From: JAAZFE01 sp034005635
GTDB lineage: Bacteria > Verrucomicrobiota > Kiritimatiellia > CAIQIC01 > Lenti-01
Length of the DNA stretch: 12,573 nt
NCBI GenBank assembly: GCA_034005635.1
Contig: JAVEUJ010000067.1
Span: forward strand, 1-12,573
Reading direction: 5' to 3'
Part shown: positions 1 to 4,254 of the stretch, in pieces
How positions within the stretch are numbered: the first letter of the stretch is position 1
How the letters are laid out: each line of letters starts with the position of its first letter
Made by a program: the position numbers and the translations under genes
Notes under the pieces: model-generated
Told to the model about the DNA's origin: nothing
What the model saw: the letters and a program-made list of their open reading frames with translations, nothing else
Database searches by the model: none

Positions 1-18
1 CTGGAGTTTGGCACATGA
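1..18 (+). CDS. possible 3' end of an upstream gene (5 codons)
   Basis: The frame ending at the TGA at 16-18 reads Leu-Glu-Phe-Gly-Thr-stop and overlaps the yraN start codon in an ATGA arrangement, as expected for a translationally coupled upstream gene. rnhB is a common upstream neighbour of yraN, but five residues cannot identify a product. This is inferred from the overlap geometry only. Confidence 0.2.
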   Translation: MEFGT

Positions 19-455
19 ACTGGCCCTGGCCGCTATCGCTGTTCCGCAAACCTGCCAAGAACCGGCCTGAATCACATCAGGCGGGGGCGTGGGGGGAAGA
101 CCTTGCGGCCCGGCTTCTGCGGCGTAAAGGTTACCGGATCCTGGGCCGCAACGTCCGCTTCGGTTCACGCTGTGAGCTGGATCTGGTGGCGCGCTCACCG
201 GCTCCGGAAACCCTCGTGTTTGTTGAAGTCAAAACGCGCCGCAGCGAACACTTTGGGCGCCCCATAGCGGCGGTGGACCGTGCCAAGCGCCGAGCCCTTG
301 GGCGTGCCGCCCACCGCTATCTGCGCCGCCTCAAGGTACGGCCGCCGCGCATCCGCTTCGATGTCGTGGAAGTCGTCGGCTTGCCGACAGGAGACCCGCC
401 CGTCATCCGTCACATTGAGAATGCGTTTTCGCCCGGACCAGGCTATCGTGTTTAG
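15..455 (+). CDS. yraN: YraN/UPF0102 family endonuclease-like protein
   Basis: This 146-residue protein is a typical full-length UPF0102/YraN member, a family with a restriction-endonuclease-like fold and no firmly settled role (DNA processing or repair is suspected). Visible family marks are the AxGE helix start (Gly27-Glu28), the GSRCELDLVAR strand with Glu54 and Asp56, and the FVEVKTR strand with Glu71 and Lys73. Together these form the PD-(D/E)xK-like metal site. The C-terminus (IRFDVVEV, IENAF) also matches the family. The ATG at 15 follows a GGAG at 3-6 with 8 nt spacing and overlaps a possible upstream stop codon, so it may be the last gene of an operon entering from the left. The N-terminal 20 residues are a basic, unconserved extension. 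The family call is secure; the function is not. Confidence 0.9.
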   Translation: MNWPWPLSLFRKPAKNRPESHQAGAWGEDLAARLLRRKGYRILGRNVRFGSRCELDLVARSPAPETLVFVEVKTRRSEHFGRPIAAVDRAKRRALGRAAHRYLRRLKVRPPRIRFDVVEVVGLPTGDPPVIRHIENAFSPGPGYRV

Positions 456-598
456 CAGAAGTTTTTGTGGAAGTAGGCCGGAGTCAGAAGTCAGAATGAA
501 TAGTCACCTTATATTTAAAGTGAGATTGATGCGGATATTCTGGATACTGAATCCTGAATTCCAATGAAATGACCGTTTCATAAAATAGTACTAGCCCC
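456..598. other. intergenic gap with short heptanucleotide repeats
   Basis: No gene is visible in these 143 bases. They contain AGTCAGA twice in tandem (482-495) and ATACTGA/ATCCTGA/ATTCCAA in 7-nt register (544-564). Base composition is more AT-rich than in the flanking genes. No convincing promoter or Shine-Dalgarno sequence was found for the gene starting at 599. Confidence 0.5.
482..495 (+). repeat. heptanucleotide tandem repeat AGTCAGA x2
   Basis: Two exact tandem copies of AGTCAGA occupy 482-488 and 489-495, and a degenerate third unit follows. The 7-nt period and AGTC core recur in the heptad array at 3685-3719, which suggests a shared class of intergenic simple repeats. Confidence 0.55.
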
Positions 599-1744
599 AT
601 GAAGCCCTCCCTCCCCATCTATACAATTTTCATCCTCTTAGCCTTGGCTGTTACCCCGCCGCCACGCGCCGGAGCCTTTATCGGTGAATGGGAACTCGAC
701 TACGATAGGATTGCGGAGTCCGGCCAAAAGCTGTTCGACCAAGTGGCCCCGCTTTCCATGCAGGAATCCTTTCGGTTCTATACGGCCGACGAACTTAAAT
801 CTACATTTGGTCCCATTCAAAATGCTCTGGAAGGTGGCAGTCTCGAGGCACTGGCAGAACTCCAACCTAGTGCGCGCCAAACCCTTGATTCCCTGCGCGC
901 TAATCCCAAGGACGAAGCCTATGCCGACTGGCTGCAAGCGCGCATGGATTTCTTTGAAATGGCCGCCGAAGTCGAACAGGCCATTCCTACGCCGGTTGCG
1001 CCCCCGGCACCGACGCGGCCCGTACCCGGCCCGCCACTGATCCCTCATCCCACGCTCCCGCGTCCCCCGCTAATTCCCCATCCGCCGGAGCCTGATAAAC
1101 CCGCCCTGCCACCGCATCCTACCTTGCCTCAACCCACTTTGATTCCGCATCCGGCCGTACCGCCCCCACCACCTGCGGCCCCGACCACACCTCGCCCTGC
1201 CGCCGCGCCCGCCCCGCTAGACAATGCTCGCAATCGTTATGTAGAAAGTCGCGATGTCTGGGTACGCAAGCTCTCCAACCGCCCCGCCCCCGCTCGTGCC
1301 GCCGCCCTACTGCCCGGCCTCAAACGCATCTTCCGCGAGGAGGGCATCCCGCCGGAACTGGTGTGGCAGGCCGAAGCGGAGTCCACCTTCAACCCCGCCG
1401 CTCGCAGCCCCGTCGGTGCCGTTGGTCTGTATCAGTTCATGCCGGCCACTGCCCAAGAGTATGGCCTGAGCCTCTCGCCGGTGGATGACCGCCTTGACGC
1501 CATGAAAAATGCTCGCGCGGCGGCGCGCTACTTGAAATTTCTACACGGCCGCTTCGGGAACTGGCCGCTGGCGCTCGCCGCTTACAACTGTGGGCAGGGC
1601 CGGGTGACCAAAGTTCTGGCGGCGTCCAGCGGCAAGACCTTCGACGATATCCATAACCAGCTCCCGGCCGAAACTCGCATGTACGTTCCCAAAATCGCCG
1701 CCCTGGTCCAGATCCGAGAAAAGACCGACATCGATCGATTGTAA
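599..1744 (+). CDS. secreted lytic transglycosylase (SLT domain) with proline-rich linker
   Basis: This 381-residue protein should cleave the MurNAc-GlcNAc bond of peptidoglycan in the periplasm, forming 1,6-anhydro ends. Residues 1-26 form a signal peptide (basic start, hydrophobic core, AGA just before Phe27). Residues 27-125 are a helical region I do not recognise. Residues about 130-206 are a Pro/His-rich linker with repeated LIPHP and LPxPP motifs. Residues 235-378 are a Slt70-type domain: catalytic Glu261 in the ES-x-FNP motif, GAVGLYQFMPATA (273-285), ALAAYNCG (325-332) and a late ETRMYVPKI. No LysM domain is present, unlike MltD. The ATG at 599 is chosen because the signal peptide begins there; no Shine-Dalgarno sequence precedes it. 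The gene stands alone, with 143 nt upstream and 123 nt downstream gaps. Confidence 0.9.
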   Translation: MKPSLPIYTIFILLALAVTPPPRAGAFIGEWELDYDRIAESGQKLFDQVAPLSMQESFRFYTADELKSTFGPIQNALEGGSLEALAELQPSARQTLDSLRANPKDEAYADWLQARMDFFEMAAEVEQAIPTPVAPPAPTRPVPGPPLIPHPTLPRPPLIPHPPEPDKPALPPHPTLPQPTLIPHPAVPPPPPAAPTTPRPAAAPAPLDNARNRYVESRDVWVRKLSNRPAPARAAALLPGLKRIFREEGIPPELVWQAEAESTFNPAARSPVGAVGLYQFMPATAQEYGLSLSPVDDRLDAMKNARAAARYLKFLHGRFGNWPLALAAYNCGQGRVTKVLAASSGKTFDDIHNQLPAETRMYVPKIAALVQIREKTDIDRL

Positions 1745-1867
1745 CTTGGTTTATTCATGCGCGGTCTATACTAGAATTTTAGAATTTTGTTTACTGCTTT
1801 CTGTTGTTGCGTTGCTCTAGTGACTTTGCTAGAATTATTGCCTGTATAATCACCGGAGGAAAAAAAT

Positions 1868-3202
1868 ATGACTGCTACCAAAATGCTACAATCCATCAAG
1901 AAGCTGAACGCCAGCCTGTACGGCAAGGATTTCCTGCTTACGTGGGACAAAACACTGCCCGAACTCAAGCTGATCCTGCAAACCGCCGAGCTGCTCAAGC
2001 TTCTCTATGAGAACAATGTATCGCTGCGCGTATTCGACAGCGGCCTGGCCGTCTCCAACTTCCGCGACAATTCCACTCGCACGCGGTTTTCGTTCGCATC
2101 CGCCAGCAACCTGCTGGGTCTGGCTGTTCAAGACCTCGACGAAGGTAAATCGCAGATTGCCCACGGCGAAACCGTCCGCGAAACGGCCAATATGATCTCG
2201 TTTCTGACGGAAGTCATCGGGATCCGCGATGACATGTACATCGGCAAAGGCCACACCTACATGCGTGAAGTCGGCGACGCCCTCGATGACGGCTTCCAGC
2301 AGGGCGTCCTGGCCCAGCGGCCGGGCATCGTCAATTTGCAATGCGACATCGATCACCCCACCCAGAGCATGGCTGATCTGGCCTGGCTCAAGGAACATTT
2401 CGGCTCCCTCGAAGCGCTGCGCGGCAAGAAACTCGCCATGACTTGGGCCTACAGTCCTTCCTATGGCAAGCCCCTCTCAGTGCCCCAAGGCATCTTGGGT
2501 CTGATGACCCGCTTCGGTATGGATGTCACCCTCGCCCATCCAAAGGGATATGAACTCATGCCCGAGATCATCGCTCTGGCCGGCAAGCAGGCTAAAGAAA
2601 GCGGCGGCTCGTTCAAGCAGGTCGACTCGATGGAGAAGGCCTTCGTTGACGCCGACATCGTGTATCCCAAGTCTTGGGCGTCCTATGACGTCATGAAGAA
2701 GCGCACCGATCTCTACGCCGACGGCGACCACGCCGGCATTGCGAAGCTCGAGAAGTCCTGCCTCAAGGAGAACGCCAGCCACAAGGACTGGGAATGTGAC
2801 GAAGCCAAGATGAAGCTCACCAAGAACGGCGAAGCCCTCTACATGCACTGCCTGCCCGCGGACATCACGGATGTCTCCTGCAAGGCTGGCGAAGTCTCCG
2901 CCTCCGTCTTCGAGAAGTACCGCATCCCTACCTATAAGCAAGCCGGCTACAAGCCTTTCGTCATTGCGGCCATGATACTGACCAACCGCATGGAAGATGT
3001 CACCGGCACCATCGGCGAACTGATGGGCTATCCGATGGAACGCGTCCTCGACGTCTCAACCTTGCCCCCAGTCGCGAGTAAGAAAACTGCTAAAAAAGGC
3101 AAAAAGACCGCCGCTAAAAAAACGGCCAAGGCACCTGCCGCCAAGGCGGTAAAGAAGCCTGCCGCAAAGAAAGCTGCTGCAAAAAAGGCTAAGCGGAAAT
3201 AA
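1868..3202 (+). CDS. ygeW: knotted carbamoyltransferase, YgeW family, with Lys/Ala-rich C-terminal tail
   Basis: This 444-residue protein belongs to the aspartate/ornithine carbamoyltransferase fold. Residues 1-400 closely match the YgeW group of knotted carbamoyltransferases (about 396 residues in E. coli). Visible sites are the carbamoyl-phosphate loop NSTRTR (68-73), FASASNLLGLAVQDLDEGKSQ, the HPTQSMAD motif (163-170), TWAYSPSYGKPLSVPQG (192-208) and HCLP (327-330). The true substrate of YgeW is not settled, so only transfer of a carbamoyl group can be stated. Residues 401-444 are an unusual extension with 18 Lys and 1 Arg in 44 residues, resembling histone H1 or bacterial Hc1-type tails. 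GGAGGA at 1855-1860 lies 7 nt before the ATG, the best ribosome binding site in the window. The gene is monocistronic and ends in a strong terminator. No purine, arginine or diaminopropionate genes are adjacent. Confidence 0.92.
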   Translation: MTATKMLQSIKKLNASLYGKDFLLTWDKTLPELKLILQTAELLKLLYENNVSLRVFDSGLAVSNFRDNSTRTRFSFASASNLLGLAVQDLDEGKSQIAHGETVRETANMISFLTEVIGIRDDMYIGKGHTYMREVGDALDDGFQQGVLAQRPGIVNLQCDIDHPTQSMADLAWLKEHFGSLEALRGKKLAMTWAYSPSYGKPLSVPQGILGLMTRFGMDVTLAHPKGYELMPEIIALAGKQAKESGGSFKQVDSMEKAFVDADIVYPKSWASYDVMKKRTDLYADGDHAGIAKLEKSCLKENASHKDWECDEAKMKLTKNGEALYMHCLPADITDVSCKAGEVSASVFEKYRIPTYKQAGYKPFVIAAMILTNRMEDVTGTIGELMGYPMERVLDVSTLPPVASKKTAKKGKKTAAKKTAKAPAAKAVKKPAAKKAAAKKAKRK

Positions 3203-3221
3203 TCACGCTCTGCGCTTGAAC

Positions 3222-3253
3222 AAACGCCGCCCGTTAACGGGCGGCGTTTTTTT
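3222..3253 (+). terminator. Rho-independent terminator of the carbamoyltransferase gene
   Basis: A perfect 12-bp stem (AAACGCCGCCCG at 3222-3233 and CGGGCGGCGTTT at 3238-3249) encloses a TTAA loop and runs into seven T residues (3247-3253), 20 nt after the stop codon. This is a textbook intrinsic terminator for rightward transcription. Confidence 0.93.
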
Positions 3254-3398
3254 GCTTCCCTGACCACCAGCAGCCAGAATCCGCGGCAAGGACTGTTCGG
3301 CTACTCACCCACCCTGTCGCTGCACTCGCTAAGCGCGGCGGCTGTTCGTCCCGCCCCAATCTGGCGCGCCCAGCGGGCGCACCTACAGAATAACCATC

Positions 3399-3417
3399 CA
3401 CCGGGCTTGCCCCGGTG
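3399..3417. repeat. hairpin, 7-bp stem
   Basis: CACCGGG and CCCGGTG pair perfectly around the loop CTTGC. There is no T tract, so it is not an obvious terminator. A second GC-rich hairpin, ATCCCC...GGGGAT, follows at 3444-3467. Confidence 0.5.
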
Positions 3418-3509
3418 TGCTTAAGGCTGCGACTCCACAAACTATCCCCAGGACAAGCCCAGGGGATCCCCCATCCTCCGGCCGCCAGTTTACCCTCCGT
3501 AGCTTTAGC

Positions 3510-3554
3510 GAAGATGGGCCTACCGCCTATCTTCTGCCCCTTTTAGATTTTTTT
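3510..3554 (+). terminator. hairpin followed by T-rich stretch, possible terminator
   Basis: A 10-bp stem (3510-3519 with 3525-3534, one G-T pair, 5-nt loop) is followed by TTTT at 3541-3544 and seven T at 3548-3554. The T tracts begin 6 and 13 nt after the stem, looser than a classical terminator. No gene is seen immediately upstream on this strand, so it could instead be part of an unrecognised small RNA or repeat element. Confidence 0.3.
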
Positions 3555-3684
3555 CGTAATTTACTGTTCCGTCTTGTCGAATGTTGAGCCCCCCCCAACT
3601 GGGTCGATCCGTACCATCCGTAGCTCGGCTGCTTGCCCGCCCAGCCAGCCAGCCTCTCCCAGGCCCCCACTCGCCCCTATCTAT

Positions 3685-3719
3685 AGTCTCTCGTCTCTAG
3701 TCTCCAGTCTAAAGTCGGC
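3685..3719 (+). repeat. heptanucleotide tandem array, about 4-5 units of AGTCTCY
   Basis: GTC recurs at exactly 7-nt steps (3686, 3693, 3700, 3707, 3714) within units AGTCTCT, CGTCTCT, AGTCTCC, AGTCTAA and AGTCGGC. The last unit is degenerate. The array is intergenic and shares period and core with the AGTCAGA repeats at 482-495. Confidence 0.7.
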
Positions 3720-3743
3720 GCGGTCAGGACATCGGTCTACCCA

Positions 3744-3769
3744 CCAATTTTTCACCTGCCAATTTTTCA
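3744..3769 (+). repeat. direct repeat of CCAATTTTTCA, 15-bp period
   Basis: Exact 11-nt copies lie at 3744-3754 and 3759-3769, separated by CCTG. The preceding CCAC partly continues the repeat unit. The sequence is AT-rich and lies about 130 bp upstream of the padR start. Confidence 0.65.
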
Positions 3770-3782
3770 GTTGCTTGAGTAT

Positions 3783-3821
3783 GGTACTGTGTGCGACAAG
3801 GTACTGTGTTGCGCATGGTAC
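3783..3821 (+). repeat. 17-bp-period direct repeat (GGTACTGTGT) upstream of padR
   Basis: GGTACTGTGT occurs exactly at 3783-3792 and 3800-3809, and GGTAC occurs again at 3817-3821, keeping a strict 17-bp spacing. It ends 76 bp before the chosen padR start. It could be an operator array, or simply another intergenic repeat; nothing in the sequence proves protein binding. Confidence 0.6.
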
Positions 3822-3897
3822 CGGGCGGCGCCCCCATATTTGGGTTGAAAGATTCCAGGGCCGAGGCGCGGCATAAAACGTGAATGATGCAATTGGC

Positions 3898-4254
3898 ATG
3901 AGCGAAAACACATCCTATATTGCCCAGTGGATGACCCAGATCCGGCGGGGCTGGCTGGAAACCTGTATTCTGAACCTGCTGACCAGCGAGGAACTCCACG
4001 GCTACGGGCTCATGCTGCGCCTGCGCCACATCCCCGGCCTGGGCATTTCTGAGGGCAGTTTGTATCCCCTCCTCTCCCGACTGCGCCTGCAGGGTCTCAT
4101 CGCTGCTCGCCGCCTCGAGGAATCTCCTGACGGTCCACCACGGAAAATCTATGGCCTTACCCCGCGTGGCCGCCAAGTCCTGGCCCTGATGAACCGCCAT
4201 TTCGAGGTTATGAAACGCCAACACCAAATCGCCCAGAAACGGAGCGCCCCATGA
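3898..4254 (+). CDS. PadR-family transcriptional regulator
   Basis: This 118-residue protein is a winged-helix DNA-binding regulator of the PadR family and covers essentially only the wHTH domain. Typical features are the opening helix WMTQIRRGWLETCILNLL (11-28), LHGYGL (33-38), the recognition helix region EGSLYPLLSRLRLQGLI (52-68), and the wing/strand RKIYGLTPRGRQ (82-93). PadR proteins usually repress an adjacent gene and often their own operon. The ATG at 3898 was preferred; a GTG at 3880 would add six residues, and neither has a clear Shine-Dalgarno sequence. Its stop overlaps the next start (ATGA at 4251-4254), so the two proteins are translationally coupled and probably act together. 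The repeat-rich DNA upstream may contain its operator. Confidence 0.88.
   Translation: MSENTSYIAQWMTQIRRGWLETCILNLLTSEELHGYGLMLRLRHIPGLGISEGSLYPLLSRLRLQGLIAARRLEESPDGPPRKIYGLTPRGRQVLALMNRHFEVMKRQHQIAQKRSAP

Larger units (their letters stand above)
3254..3897. other. gene-free repeat and hairpin island upstream of padR
   Basis: About 640 bp without a credible gene; the open frames across it have low-complexity translations and no family motifs. It holds hairpins at 3366-3380, 3399-3417, 3444-3467 and 3510-3534, a heptanucleotide array (3685-3719), a 15-bp direct repeat (3744-3769) and a 17-bp-period repeat (3783-3821). Two copies of a CCGTAGCT motif preceded by CCT or CAT sit at 3497-3504 and 3619-3626. 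A promoter for the downstream PadR operon should lie here, but I see no clear -35/-10 pair. Confidence 0.55.

Noticed and set aside
1..14. CTGGAGTT at the left end as the reverse complement of TruSeq adapter
   Set aside because: Only the first eight bases agree with the adapter; the next bases differ and the sequence reads into a normal yraN ribosome binding site.
1841..1860. TATAAT at 1845-1850 as the -10 box of the carbamoyltransferase gene
   Set aside because: Transcription would begin around 1857, inside the GGAGGA ribosome binding site, and no good -35 lies 16-18 bp upstream. A promoter further upstream (for example near TATACT at 1767-1772) is possible but also lacks a good -35.
3222..3249. 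The large palindrome after the carbamoyltransferase as a protein-binding site
   Set aside because: The adjoining run of seven T residues and its position just after the stop codon explain it fully as an intrinsic terminator.
3574..3911. Open reading frames on both strands across the repeat island
   Set aside because: Their translations are low-complexity products of the tandem repeats, conflict with each other, and show no protein family motif or ribosome binding site.
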